Source: Saprospiraceae bacterium (GTDB lineage: Bacteria; Bacteroidota; Bacteroidia; Chitinophagales; Saprospiraceae). From it: a stretch of DNA of 49,555 bases. The stretch's first letter is position 1. Each line of letters begins with the position of its first letter. A model generated the notes under the pieces. That model was given only the letters and a program-made list of their open reading frames with translations, was not told the origin of the DNA and did not search any database. The stretch covers positions 21,482 to 71,036 of the forward strand of contig JAHDCG010000015.1 in assembly GCA_020629965.1 (NCBI GenBank). The letters are read 5' to 3'. Positions 32,944 to 41,020 of this stretch are shown here, one piece after another. A program made the translations under genes and the position numbers.

Positions 32944-33515
32944 AGAAAAATCGGCTTTAGTAAAAAATTAAAAAACGTCGGAAATTGAATCCGATATATT
33001 TTCTATGTTCGGGAGGATTGTCTTTGCAACGTAAGCTGTTTGTTGCTTGTTCGGTTTGTTTAAAATAAATCTGAAATAAAGGTTGGGTGTTTCCTTAATT
33101 TCATAATGCAAAGGTAGTAAATAAAAATATACGAATCCGAAATCTCGGACGACCGGTAGAGTTGAGCGTATGACCGGTAGCTTTTAGATGATAATCGGTA
33201 ATTTTGCCTTGTTGAAATCCTGTTTCCTTTCCGGTCGTTTGGTCTTTTCGGTTTATGATTCTGATTGTAAGTTTATTTTTATTTTTATTTCGTATTTGCA
33301 CCGTTCAATTATTTTTTCTTTTATTTACGAAAAATGTAAAAAGGAGACACAACGGAAGTTCCGTAATTTGTCTTACCTTACCTGCTTGATGTCAAGCCGA
33401 TTTTTTCAATTTTAAACCCGCTCTTTTCATCTTTTCCACCGTTTGCCGTGTTCTGATACTCGTAAAATCCTTCAACTCAAACCAATCACAAAACATATCG
33501 TCTAAAAACTACAAA
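32944..33515. other. Non-coding region between divergent genes
   Basis: It holds the leftward promoter at 33109-33116. A GACCGGTAG motif occurs twice (about 33149 and 33171). A small palindrome GCTTGA-TG-TCAAGC lies near 33384, followed by a T-rich stretch. I see no credible gene. The rightward gene at 33516 must have its promoter here, but no clean TAnnTTTG was found. Confidence 0.5.
33109..33116 (-). promoter_or_regulatory. -7 element (TACCTTTG) probably serving the lipoprotein gene
   Basis: The minus strand reads TACCTTTG, an exact TAnnTTTG match, about 166 nt upstream of the lipoprotein ATG at 32943. The implied 5' leader is about 155 nt. A -33 TTG is not obvious. Confidence 0.5.
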
Positions 33516-34037
33516 ATGAGCAACACCACGCGCCGACCCGCGCCTGCGGAAATACCGCCCTTTTACCAAAACTACGTCGCACAAGTCACGGGCGACAACA
33601 TCGAAGACATTTTGGATGCCGCCCGTAAAGAATCCACGGCATTTTTTGAACTGATACCCGCCGAAAAACACGACTACCGCTACGCACCCGATAAGTGGAC
33701 GATTAAAGAAGTCTTACAGCACATCATCGACTCCGAACGGGTTTTTGCTTACCGCATCTTGCGTATTGCGCGCGGAGATAAGACGCCGCTGCCGGGCTTC
33801 GACCAAAATGTCTTCGCACAACACGCCGAGGCGGACAAGCGTTCTTTTTACTCCCTGATTGCCGAGTATCGCTCCGTGCGCGAGGCGACTCTGCTGATGC
33901 TGCGCTACCTTTCGCCCGAGGCTTGGGAGCGCAAAGGCACGGCGAGCGGCGCGGAGTTTTCGCCGCTGACGATTGCCTACATTACCGCCGGACACGAGGC
34001 GCATCACTTGCGGATTATTGCCGAAAGATACCTTTGA
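33516..34037 (+). CDS. DinB-family (DinB_2) metal-binding four-helix protein
   Basis: 173 residues. It has the DinB/YfiT-like layout of four helices with three histidines placed to bind a metal: one in EVLQHIIDSERVFAYR (about residue 71) and two in AGHEAHHLRIIAERYL near the C-terminus. The family includes thiol-dependent transferases and proteins of unknown role; the substrate cannot be read from sequence. There is no signal peptide, so it is cytoplasmic. It stands alone, followed by a tract of GTTTAGGC repeats. Confidence 0.87.
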   Translation: MSNTTRRPAPAEIPPFYQNYVAQVTGDNIEDILDAARKESTAFFELIPAEKHDYRYAPDKWTIKEVLQHIIDSERVFAYRILRIARGDKTPLPGFDQNVFAQHAEADKRSFYSLIAEYRSVREATLLMLRYLSPEAWERKGTASGAEFSPLTIAYITAGHEAHHLRIIAERYL

Positions 34038-34039
34038 GG

Positions 34040-34073
34040 TGTTTGGGCGTTTAGTTGTTTAGGCGTTTAGCCT
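34040..34073. repeat. Octad-like GTTTAGGC tract after the DinB gene stop
   Basis: GTTTGGGC, GTTTAGTT, GTTTAGGC, GTTTAGCC follow one another with an 8-nt period, beginning 3 nt after the stop codon. A similar TTTAGGGGG-TTTAGGCG-TTTAG run occurs at about 13520-13540 upstream of tamL. Confidence 0.7.
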
Positions 34074-34136
34074 GTTACGCCGGATGATTGATTGCGGCGG
34101 AAGACAATTTGGATATTTTGCATATTTTTTCGGAAG

Positions 34137-34221
34137 AAGGTACGAGGTACTTGTATTTTGCAAAATCCGGAAGATTAACGAAATGTTTCGGGTTGTTTTT
34201 GAGAGAAGTACCCCGTACCTT
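34137..34221. repeat. Inverted repeat upstream of the rhomboid gene
   Basis: AAGGTACGAGGTACT (34137-34151) and its complement with one mismatch (34207-34221) flank 55 nt of AT-rich sequence, ending about 30 nt before the rhomboid ATG. It could be a repeat-family member or a regulatory stem-loop in the leader. Confidence 0.6.
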
Positions 34222-34252
34222 GTGCACATAAAAGCTAAAAATTTTCCTGACC

Positions 34253-34996
34253 ATGAAGATGACACAACGCCTCAACGAGAGCCTGCGCTTTTCGATTTCC
34301 TTTGTGATATTGCTGTGGGTAATTCACATTTTTCAATTCATCACGACGATTGATTTGGGCTTTTTGGGCGTGCGCCCGCATACGACTTTCGGGCTGCGCG
34401 GCATTCTGTTTGCGCCTTTGATTCACGACAACGACGGCTTCACGCATTTGATTTCCAACTCCGCGCCGCTGTTGGTTTTAATGACTTTGATTAAGCTGTT
34501 TTACCGGCGGGTAGCGGTGCGTTCTTTCGTGATGATTTACATTTTGACGGGTCTGGCGGTGTGGCTTTTTGCCCGTCCGGTCTATCACATCGGCGCGTCG
34601 GGCGTGGTGTACGGTTTGGTCAGTTTTGTGTTTTGGTCGGGCATTTTTCGCAGGAATATCAAGTCGGTCGTCTTGGCATTGATTGTCACCTTTTTATACA
34701 GCGGATTCATTTGGGGCGTGCTGCCGTATCAGGAGGGCATTTCGTGGGAAAGTCACCTTTTCGGCGGCATTGCGGGCATTTTTACGGCCTATTGGTACAA
34801 AGAAGAAATCGAAGCCGACGAAGCCCCGAAGCCGCCGCCGTCGTGGGAATTGGAAAAAGAAGACCCGCTCGCACAGCCTTTCTTTTTGGAGCGTGATACT
34901 TTTGATTTGACGAAAGAAGAACGCAAAAGAGCGGAAGAAGAACGCCGACGCGGCGGAGACGAGGACAGTTGGGTGCGTACGAACAGTTGGGATTAA
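34253..34996 (+). CDS. Rhomboid-family intramembrane serine protease
   Basis: 247 residues with about six membrane segments. The catalytic serine lies in YHIGASGVVYGL (Ser116) and the catalytic histidine in SWESHLFGGIAGI (His168). FTHLISNSAPLLVL supplies the conserved Asn of the oxyanion region. Rhomboids cut other membrane proteins inside the bilayer; the target is unknown. The cytoplasmic C-terminal tail (about 190-247) is unusually charged (EEIEADEAPKPPPSWELEKED, then KEERKRAEEERRRGGDED) and probably disordered. An inverted repeat precedes the gene and a heptad tract follows it. Confidence 0.92.
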   Translation: MKMTQRLNESLRFSISFVILLWVIHIFQFITTIDLGFLGVRPHTTFGLRGILFAPLIHDNDGFTHLISNSAPLLVLMTLIKLFYRRVAVRSFVMIYILTGLAVWLFARPVYHIGASGVVYGLVSFVFWSGIFRRNIKSVVLALIVTFLYSGFIWGVLPYQEGISWESHLFGGIAGIFTAYWYKEEIEADEAPKPPPSWELEKEDPLAQPFFLERDTFDLTKEERKRAEEERRRGGDEDSWVRTNSWD

Positions 34997-34997
34997 A

Positions 34998-35025
34998 GTG
35001 GTTGGTAGGTGGTGGGTGTTGGGGG
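34998..35025. repeat. Heptad-periodic tract after the rhomboid gene stop
   Basis: GTGGTTG, GTAGGTG, GTGGGTG, TTGGGGG, beginning 2 nt after the stop codon. The units are close to those after bglX (22185). Confidence 0.7.
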
Positions 35026-35264
35026 GCTTTCAATTTTTGTATTGCCGGTTGGTTAAATTGAATTTTATCTGTTTCTCTTGAGATTTTTACCTGGAAATAA
35101 AATTTGTAGTTCCTTTTCTCAAAAACTTTTGCGGTAGGCTCACCGTTGAATATCGAGAGGAGGAAAAGTAATGAGCAGGAGAGAAAAAATAAGCGAGCAA
35201 ACTGCTTTTTAAAAAAAAATAACAATCTTTGCGGTAATCGAAAAATCAAGCAAAACGCGGTGAC

Positions 35265-35299
35265 CTCCCACCAACTATCAACCACCAACCATCAACTAA
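35265..35299. repeat. Heptad-periodic tract directly before the odhB start
   Basis: CTCCCAC, CAACTAT, CAACCAC, CAACCAT, CAACTAA, ending 5 nt before the ATG. The units are the reverse-complement type of the GGTTG heptads seen after bglX and the rhomboid gene. It occupies the ribosome-binding region. Confidence 0.75.
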
Positions 35300-35304
35300 C
35301 ACTT

Positions 35305-36555
35305 ATGTCTTTAGTCGAAATGAAAGTCCCCGTCATCGGGGAGTCCGTCAACGAAGTAACCTTATCGCAGTGGCTCAAAGAAGAGGGCGATTACGTGGAA
35401 TTGGACGAACCCATCTGTGAGTTCGAGTCCGATAAAGCGACCCTCGAATTTCCCGCCGAAGCGGCGGGCGTGCTCAAATATGTAGCCGCGGAAGGCGATG
35501 ATTTGGAAATCGGTGCTTTGGTGGCGACCATCGACACGAGTGCCGCAGCCCCCGACGGCGGCGGTGATAAAAAAGCGGACAGCGCACCCGTACCGGAGGC
35601 GGACGATACCCCGACGGGGCCGCCCGAGCCGGAAGGCAATGCAGCCGGACATCCTTCGCCCGCTGCCGCAAAAATCATGCGCGAGAAAAATCTGGAAGAA
35701 GTAAAAGGAACGGGTCGCGGCGGTCGCATCACCAAAGAAGATGCGATGCGAGCCGAGGCAAAATCCGCACCGGCCGCTCCGGCACAGGCACCGCCCGCCG
35801 AGAAGAAAGCCGAGCAGCCCGCCGCCCCGGTGTACACGCCGCGCACGGATTTCAGTCGCGATACTTCGCGTAAGAAAATGAGTCGGATGCGTCGCACGAT
35901 TGCCGACCGCTTGGTGAGTGCGAAGAACGAAGCGGCGATGCTCACGACCTTCAACGAGGTGGATATGTCCGCGATTTTCGCGCTGCGCAAGAAGTATCAG
36001 GAGCGTTTTGTGGAGAAGTACGGCATCAAGTTGGGCTTCATGTCTTTGTTTGCCAAAGCCTGCGCAAAGGTGTTGTTGGAAATGCCGGATGTCAACGCGA
36101 TTATCGACGACAAAGAATTGATTTACCACGACTACGCGGATATTTCGATTGCGATTTCTACGCCGAACGGCTTGGTCGTACCGCCCGTCAAAAACGTGGA
36201 AAGTCTCAGCTTTGCGGAAGTAGAGCAAGCCATCAAAGCCCTCGCGGTCAAGGCACGCAACGGTAATCTGACGCTCGAAGAAATGAGCGGCGGTACCTTT
36301 ACCATTACCAACGGCGGTATTTTCGGCTCGATGATGAGTACGCCGATTTTGAACAAACCTCAGTCCGCTATTTTAGGCATGCACACCATACAGCAACGCC
36401 CCGTGGCGGTGGACGGCGAGGTGAAAATTCGCCCGATGATGTACCTGGCTTTGTCTTACGACCACCGCGTCATCGACGGCAGCACTTCGGTTACTTTCTT
36501 GGTGAAAGTGAAGCAACTGCTGGAAGACCCGACGACTTTGTTGTTGGATTTGTAA
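35305..36555 (+). CDS. odhB: 2-oxoglutarate dehydrogenase E2 (dihydrolipoyllysine succinyltransferase)
   Basis: 416 residues from the ATG at 35305, which gives the normal E2 start [15 protein letters not shown]. The frame is open back to 35146, but without homology. One lipoyl domain (about 1-80) carries the lipoylated lysine in [11 protein letters not shown] (Lys44). The peripheral-subunit-binding domain (about 120-155, [14 protein letters not shown]...[11 protein letters not shown]) follows after an Ala/Pro linker. The catalytic acyltransferase domain has [11 protein letters not shown] with His387. It transfers succinyl groups to CoA in the TCA cycle together with E1 (SucA, not in the window) and E3 (lpd, 45646). 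The single-lipoyl layout and the FESDKAT context favour succinyltransferase over the pyruvate E2. A heptad tract abuts the start. Confidence 0.93.
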   Translation: MSLVEMKVPVIGESVNEVTLSQWLKEEGDYVELDEPICEFESDKATLEFPAEAAGVLKYVAAEGDDLEIGALVATIDTSAAAPDGGGDKKADSAPVPEADDTPTGPPEPEGNAAGHPSPAAAKIMREKNLEEVKGTGRGGRITKEDAMRAEAKSAPAAPAQAPPAEKKAEQPAAPVYTPRTDFSRDTSRKKMSRMRRTIADRLVSAKNEAAMLTTFNEVDMSAIFALRKKYQERFVEKYGIKLGFMSLFAKACAKVLLEMPDVNAIIDDKELIYHDYADISIAISTPNGLVVPPVKNVESLSFAEVEQAIKALAVKARNGNLTLEEMSGGTFTITNGGIFGSMMSTPILNKPQSAILGMHTIQQRPVAVDGEVKIRPMMYLALSYDHRVIDGSTSVTFLVKVKQLLEDPTTLLLDL

Positions 36556-36573
36556 AACCGGATAAACGGAATT

Positions 36574-36612
36574 AAAAAAGCGCAGACAGTCGAGTGATTG
36601 TCTGCGCTTTTT
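36574..36612 (+). terminator. Intrinsic terminator of odhB
   Basis: AAAAAGCGCAGACA (36575-36588) pairs with TGTCTGCGCTTTTT (36599-36612), a 14-bp perfect stem with a 10-nt loop. The Ts of the stem's 3' side form the tract; the A-rich 5' side makes it bidirectional. Confidence 0.9.
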
Positions 36613-36660
36613 GCGTTTTCGGATTGACAAATGACATTTAAAAAGTTGTCGCAAGTGCAA

Positions 36661-36731
36661 GGCACTTTTGAAAGTGCCCCGCACTCGCTGCCGGTGTGAC
36701 AAGTACTTTCCGAGTGCCTCGTACTTTCTGC
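36661..36731. repeat. Compound palindrome after odhB
   Basis: A perfect hairpin GGCACTTT-TG-AAAGTGCC (36661-36678) is followed by GCACTCG (36681-36687), complemented by CGAGTGC (36711-36717), and by two variants of AAGTACTTTC/GTACTTTC. It resembles small REP-type intergenic repeats. No gene is visible here. Confidence 0.65.
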
Positions 36732-36781
36732 CGTCTCATGAACGTCATTTTATAACCCGATTAAGTATTAGTGATGTAATT

Positions 36782-37168
36782 TCAATTCGCTACATCGCAA
36801 TACTCCGAACCCGGCGGCACGCTCACCTCATCGTCTCGCAGCCCGAAACGCAGACAATATTCTTGCAAAAAAGTAGCGGGAAAGCGGACGAAATCATTTT
36901 CGTTGTTATTGATGTCGCGTCGCTCGCCGTTGACCAAAACGTACAGACCGTCGATGCGCTCGATTTGCGCTTCGGACAGCACGGAATAGTCGCGCTCAAA
37001 AGTCACGCGCACCTGAAAATCCTGCGGAATGTAAGTGAAACTCGTGACCGTGATAAAGTCGTAGGTTTCTGCGGTTTCGAAGTAGTTGCTCGGCAATGCC
37101 TCGTCGTAGTCTTCGCTGCAAGCGGAAAAGAGAACGAGGAGCAGTAAAATCGGAAGAATATTTTTCAT
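36782..37168 (-). CDS. Small putative lipoprotein of unknown function
   Basis: 128 residues. The lipoprotein signal MKNILPILLLLVLFSAC ends in the lipobox FSAC, so the protein should be lipid-anchored in the cell envelope. The mature part is acidic and beta-rich (VTSFTYIPQDFQVRVTFERDYSV, DGLYVLVNGERRDI) with a Cys pair near the end (EYCLRFG, SEYCDVAN). I do not recognise the family. It lies downstream of the gene at 37282, but a large hairpin separates them. Confidence 0.75.
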   Translation of the reverse strand: MKNILPILLLLVLFSACSEDYDEALPSNYFETAETYDFITVTSFTYIPQDFQVRVTFERDYSVLSEAQIERIDGLYVLVNGERRDINNNENDFVRFPATFLQEYCLRFGLRDDEVSVPPGSEYCDVAN

Positions 37169-37198
37169 TTTGTGAGATTTGTTTTTTCGTGACCGACA

Positions 37199-37257
37199 AA
37201 AATCCGAAAATACTCAAAAAGTGACTTTGAGTCACCCTGTGAGTATTTTCGGATTTT
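37199..37257 (-). terminator. Large two-tier hairpin, terminator of the 37282 gene
   Basis: A perfect 18-bp stem (37199-37216 with 37240-37257) encloses a second perfect hairpin GTGACT-TTG-AGTCAC (37221-37235). On the minus strand it is followed by five Ts, 25 nt after the stop of the gene at 37282. It also lies about 30 nt before the start of the lipoprotein at 37168. Confidence 0.8.
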
Positions 37258-37281
37258 ACCTTGTCTTGATTTTTTGACTGA

Positions 37282-38019
37282 TTAAAATTGAAAAACAACA
37301 CCGTTTATGCACGGCACGATACGGTATTTTTTTCGGTCGATATTTTGAAAAACGAAAGGATTGGTACCGTTGTAAACGGGCTTTTCGCGGACTTTGTCCT
37401 TGTCTTTGCGCAGGTACAGATAGGTCATTGCCCAAGCGGCGGCGGCCGTTCCCGTCAGGATGTAGCCGAAGTTGTTGCGATTTTTATATTCGTCCAATTC
37501 GAGTTGATAATTGGCGCGGGCGGCTTCTAATTCTTCGGTTGTCAAAGCACTTTCGTACTTGCCTTTCAGGCGGTCGAGTTGCTCGATTTTCTCGTCGTTG
37601 CGGCTGTTGGAAGCCAAAAATGCACCGCCCGCCGCTGCCGTCAGCAATGCGGAGCCGCCGACCATGATGTTGTTACGCAGGCGAATGCGGTTGTAAGTCG
37701 CGAGGTTTTCGCGGTAGAGTTGAAATTCGGGCTTCAGTCTTTGCAATCTGACGTTAACGGTATTAACGGCGTCGGCGGAGACTTCGGTCGTAAATTCGTG
37801 GATTTCAAAACCCTCCGTCCACGCTTCGACTTTCGCGGTGCCGACGGGAACCTGCACGATGTAGGGTTGGTCTTCTTTGGCGAGATTGACGACTTGTGCG
37901 TCATTGATTTTGATAACGACCTCGTTGGGTGCGTAATTGATAATCAGGGGTAAGGTTTCTTGTGCCGCTGCGGAAAAAGCGAAGAGCAGCAACAAGGAAA
38001 AAAGAGTAAATACCTGCAT
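37282..38019 (-). CDS. Envelope protein with PEGA-like N-terminal domain and two membrane segments
   Basis: 245 residues. A signal peptide (MQVFTLFSLLLLFAFSAAAQ) is followed by about 75 residues resembling a PEGA carbohydrate-binding-like beta-sandwich (EVVIKINDAQVV..., YIVQVPVGTAKVEAWTEGFEI). Next come a membrane segment (NIMVGGSALLTAAAGGAFLA), a charged helical linker rich in Glu and Lys (about 145-180) and a second membrane segment (FGYILTGTAAAAWAMTYLYL). The C-terminus ends CINGVVFQF. I cannot name a function. It is probably an envelope or periplasm-facing protein in its own transcription unit. Confidence 0.75.
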   Translation of the reverse strand: MQVFTLFSLLLLFAFSAAAQETLPLIINYAPNEVVIKINDAQVVNLAKEDQPYIVQVPVGTAKVEAWTEGFEIHEFTTEVSADAVNTVNVRLQRLKPEFQLYRENLATYNRIRLRNNIMVGGSALLTAAAGGAFLASNSRNDEKIEQLDRLKGKYESALTTEELEAARANYQLELDEYKNRNNFGYILTGTAAAAWAMTYLYLRKDKDKVREKPVYNGTNPFVFQNIDRKKYRIVPCINGVVFQF

Positions 38020-38090
38020 GAAAAAGTTAGTTTTTACGGAAGTGATGAAATGTAAAACCTAAAGGTAAAAATAACTTTCGGCGCGGCAAA

Positions 38091-38653
38091 TTATCCTAAC
38101 AAATCTTTCCCTTTCATCTCCAAGTTAAAAGCCGAAAACACCAAAGTATCCGTAGGCTTATACACTTTTCTCTCTCGATAAATCTTTCCGTCGGTATTTC
38201 GGTACACCTCGATTTTTTCTTTTTCCGCATCGACAATCCAATATTCCGGAATGCCGGCGGCGGCGTACATCGGTGCTTTTACTTTGCGGTCACAGGCGAG
38301 GGTGGAGTAAGAAACTTCAATGACCAAATAAATATCCGCCGGAGTCGGATTACTTTCTGTATAAAAATCTTCGCGGTAGCGCGCTACGGTGAGGTCGGGT
38401 TCCGGTTCGGAATTGAGATGTTCGAGGGTTATCGAATTTTTTACGGTGACGACTGCGCTGCCTTTTGGGAGATGGTCGAGTAAGAGATAATTAATACGGT
38501 TGACGCGACCGTTGTGCGTACATTTTTTCCGATTTGCCGTCAAAAGTTCTCCGTTAATCAGTTCCGTTCCGTTCCTTTCTTTTCTTCGATAATGCCGGCG
38601 GAGAGCATTTCGTGAAAATCGGGAACGGTGAAAGTTTTTCTTTGTGGCGGCAT
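38091..38653 (-). pseudogene. Uma2-family (DUF820, PD-(D/E)XK-like) gene with a 5-nt repeat frameshift
   Basis: The downstream frame (to 38091) carries a typical Uma2 core: LINGELL, HLNSEPEPDLTVARYREDFY, DIYLVIEVSYSTLACDRKVK, YAAAGIPEYWIVD. The proper N-terminus starts at the ATG at 38653 (MPPQRKTFTVPDFHEMLSAG, then IIEEKKGTE) but is in another frame and stops after the frame change. The two frames meet in three tandem copies of GGAAC (minus strand, 38561-38575). With two copies the frame would read ...EEKKGTELINGELL without interruption. So the gene is either inactivated or switched by slippage. Uma2 proteins are nuclease-fold proteins of unclear role, often transposon-linked and in many copies. 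The frame as it stands also opens upstream to 38681, but that N-terminus is not Uma2-like. Confidence 0.82.
38561..38575. repeat. Three tandem GTTCC units at the Uma2 frameshift
   Basis: GTTCCGTTCCGTTCC on the plus strand (GGAAC x3 on the coding strand). Losing one unit restores the full Uma2 reading frame from the ATG at 38653. Confidence 0.9.
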
Positions 38654-38726
38654 AATCTGATTTTAAATTTATCACAGACAAAAATAAAGGTTTTCGGACA
38701 AACAGTTCAATTCCTCAATTCCTTCC

Positions 38727-38755
38727 TTTTGAACGCCAAAAAATGCCTAATTTTG
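38727..38755 (+). promoter_or_regulatory. fabG promoter (TTTTG...TAATTTTG)
   Basis: TTTTG at 38727-38731 and TAATTTTG at 38748-38755, the latter an exact TAnnTTTG match, lie 36 nt before the fabG ATG. The 16-nt gap is slightly short. Confidence 0.6.
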
Positions 38756-38791
38756 CACCCGCAAATGGAAAACCTTTAAAACAGCAAAACG

Positions 38792-39535
38792 ATGAAATTA
38801 TTAGCAGGAAAAACGGCCATCGTTACCGGCGGCTCACGCGGTATCGGCGCGGCTATCGTCCGTAAATTTGCCGAACACGGCGCAAACGTAGCATTCACTT
38901 ACCTTTCGAGTGAAGAAAAAGCCAAGGCAATCGAAGCGGAACTGCAAGGGATGGGCGTAGAAGCCAAAGCCTACCGCAGCAACGCCGCCGTATTTGCGGA
39001 AGCCGAGCAACTGATAAAAGACGTGACGGCTGACTTCGGCAAGTTTCAAATCGTAGTCAACAACGCCGGCATCACCAAAGATAATTTGATGCTGCGCATG
39101 ACCGAAGAAATGTGGGATAAAGTCATCGAAGTCAACCTCAAATCCGTTTTCAATCTCACCAAACACGCCCTGCGCCCGATGTTGCGCACCGGCGGTTCGA
39201 TTATCAATATGAGTTCGGTAGTCGGTGATTTCGGAAATGCGGGGCAAGCCAACTACGCGGCTTCCAAAGCGGGCATTTTCGGTTTTACCAAATCCATCGC
39301 CAAAGAAGTCGGCTCGCGCAGCATTCGCTGCAACGCCGTCGCACCGGGCTTCATTGCCACGGAAATGACGGACGAACTCGACGAAAAAGTCAAAGACAGC
39401 TTCCTCGCCGGCATCCCGATGAAACGGTGGGGCAAAGCCGAAGAGGTCGCCGACACCTGCGTTTGGTTGGCATCGGATATGTCGGCTTACGTGTCCGGGC
39501 AGACAATTAGTGTGTGCGGAGCGTTGAACTGTTAG
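38792..39535 (+). CDS. fabG: 3-oxoacyl-[acyl-carrier-protein] reductase
   Basis: 247 residues, the standard FabG length. A Rossmann fold with TGGSRGIGAA (NADPH binding) and NNAGITKDNLMLRM is followed by the catalytic Ser142 in NMSSVVG and Tyr155/Lys159 in NYAASKAG. The C-terminus AYVSGQTISVCGALNC differs only slightly from the usual VSGQTI.VDGG. It reduces 3-oxoacyl-ACP in the fatty-acid elongation cycle in the cytoplasm. It stands alone rather than in a fab cluster, with its own promoter and a heptad tract after its stop. Confidence 0.95.
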   Translation: MKLLAGKTAIVTGGSRGIGAAIVRKFAEHGANVAFTYLSSEEKAKAIEAELQGMGVEAKAYRSNAAVFAEAEQLIKDVTADFGKFQIVVNNAGITKDNLMLRMTEEMWDKVIEVNLKSVFNLTKHALRPMLRTGGSIINMSSVVGDFGNAGQANYAASKAGIFGFTKSIAKEVGSRSIRCNAVAPGFIATEMTDELDEKVKDSFLAGIPMKRWGKAEEVADTCVWLASDMSAYVSGQTISVCGALNC

Positions 39536-39540
39536 GGGTA

Positions 39541-39575
39541 TCGTTGCCGGTTGTCAGTTGCCGGTTGCCCGTGGG
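39541..39575. repeat. Heptad-periodic tract after fabG
   Basis: TCGTTGC, CGGTTGT, CAGTTGC, CGGTTGC, CCGTGGG, starting 5 nt after the stop. It is followed by GGCTTTCGCTTTAAGG, which recurs (one difference) after lpd at about 47064-47079. Confidence 0.75.
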
Positions 39576-39666
39576 CTTTCGCTTTAAGGGAATGTTTCAA
39601 AGCAGAGAAAAGTCATAATGAAGACCCTCCGACTCTTTACGACTTCGATAGCTACCGGCGTCGTGA

Positions 39667-39690
39667 AGGTTAGGGGGCTGAGACGCAAAT
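39667..39690. repeat. Copy of the GTTAGGGGGCTGA dispersed repeat
   Basis: AGGTTAGGGGGCTGAGACGC matches the second half of the repeat at 19325-19378. It lies upstream of the M16 gene, inside an unlikely in-frame extension (39618-39728). Confidence 0.65.
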
Positions 39691-39728
39691 CAAAAAAATC
39701 CTCTAATCCTGTCAAAAAAAAAACACCT

Positions 39729-40994
39729 ATGCCCGACAGAACGACCGCACCCGAAATTCGGGAAATTTCCGACCTCAAACTGCCCCTGCCGACGGTACAC
39801 ACCCTCGACAACGGCATCCCCGTGTACGAGACGCGGATGGGAACGCAGGAGATTTTGAAATTGGAAATTCTTTTTTACGCCGGTCGTCCCGCCGAAGTTA
39901 AAATGCTGACCGCCCGCGCTACCGCCTCCTTGCTGCGCGAAGGCACGGAAAATTATACCTCGGCGGACATTGCCGAGCAGGTCGATTTTTACGGCGGCAC
40001 GCTCAGCACCCCCGTCAATCTCGACGCCTCGAATGTGGTGCTGTACAGCCTCACCAAGCATTTTGAAAAACTGCTGGCGATTGTCTCCGAAATGGTCACG
40101 AAACCCGTTTTTCCCGCAGAAGAACTAACGGCATTCGGCGAGCGCAATATTCAGCGTTTGTCCGTGGACTTGATGCGGACGGACGTGGTGGCTTACCGCA
40201 AAATTACCGAATTGATTTACGGCGCGACGCACCCTTACGGCTACAACAGCTCGGAGGAGGCGTACCGCGCACTGACCCGTGAGGATTTGGTAGAGCACTT
40301 CGAGCGCAACTACCACGCGGGCAACTGCAAAATTTTTATCAGCGGCAAAATCACGTCCGCGCACATCGACCTGCTGAACGAATATTTGGGGAAAACCATC
40401 CCCGCCGGCGAGGCTGACCCGCCGGTTTTTGCGCAGTATCTGCCGCCGCCGCAGCGGGTGCGCATTCCCCATCCGGAGTCGATACAGACAGCGATTCGGA
40501 TAGGTCGCCGACTCTTCAATCGGAGTCACCCGGATTACAGCGGCATGTTTGTGCTGAACACGGTGCTCGGCGGTTACTTCGGCTCGCGCCTGATGACGAA
40601 TATTCGGGAAGAAAAGGGCTACACTTACAACATTTTTTCGTCGCACGACCCGATGATGTACGACGGCTATTTTTATATCGGCACGGAGGTCAGCAATGAT
40701 TTGACAGATAAAACGCGCACGGAAATTTATAAAGAACTGGAGCGCATCCGCACGGAATTGATTGACGATGAAGAGCTGAATATGACCAAAAATTATCTTT
40801 TGGGAAACATGCTGACCCTCATCGACGGGCCGTTTAACGTGGCGGATGTGGTGAAAACCTACATTGCCGAGGATTTGCCTGTCAGTAAATTTGCGGAGCT
40901 GGTCACAACCATAAAAGAGATAACGGCGGAAGAATTACGGGATTTAGCCGTTAAATATTTTAAAAAAGAGGATATGTGGGAGGTGATTGTGTGA
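39729..40994 (+). CDS. M16 (insulinase/MPP) family peptidase homologue lacking the HXXEH zinc site
   Basis: 421 residues from the ATG at 39729. The frame is open to 39618, but that part consists of repeat DNA. The fold is the usual two M16 halves: an N-terminal half with LDNGIPVYETRMGTQEILKLEI and LREGTENYTSADIAEQVDFYGG, and a C-terminal half with YRALTREDLVEHFERNYHAGN, GGYFGSRLMTNIREEKGYTYNIFS and YLLGNMLTLIDGP. Where active M16 enzymes have HXXEH just before the GT, this protein reads LTARATASLLREGT, so it cannot bind zinc there. It does keep the RE..GYTY element of the substrate-binding half. It is most likely the non-catalytic subunit of an M16B heterodimer; no catalytic partner is encoded in the window. 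There is no signal peptide. Confidence 0.88.
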   Translation: MPDRTTAPEIREISDLKLPLPTVHTLDNGIPVYETRMGTQEILKLEILFYAGRPAEVKMLTARATASLLREGTENYTSADIAEQVDFYGGTLSTPVNLDASNVVLYSLTKHFEKLLAIVSEMVTKPVFPAEELTAFGERNIQRLSVDLMRTDVVAYRKITELIYGATHPYGYNSSEEAYRALTREDLVEHFERNYHAGNCKIFISGKITSAHIDLLNEYLGKTIPAGEADPPVFAQYLPPPQRVRIPHPESIQTAIRIGRRLFNRSHPDYSGMFVLNTVLGGYFGSRLMTNIREEKGYTYNIFSSHDPMMYDGYFYIGTEVSNDLTDKTRTEIYKELERIRTELIDDEELNMTKNYLLGNMLTLIDGPFNVADVVKTYIAEDLPVSKFAELVTTIKEITAEELRDLAVKYFKKEDMWEVIV

Positions 40995-41020
40995 CTTTGT
41001 AGCTGATTTTTTCGTATTAG

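Larger units (their letters stand above)
34997..35304. other. Spacer between rhomboid and odhB genes with two heptad tracts
   Basis: Heptad tracts lie at both ends (34998-35025 and 35265-35299). Near 35220-35235 the sequence ACAATCTTTGCGG resembles a -7 element with one mismatch from TAnnTTTG and could be the odhB promoter. The upstream open extension of the odhB frame (35146-35304) is low-complexity and unlike any E2 protein, so it is taken as non-coding. Confidence 0.6.
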
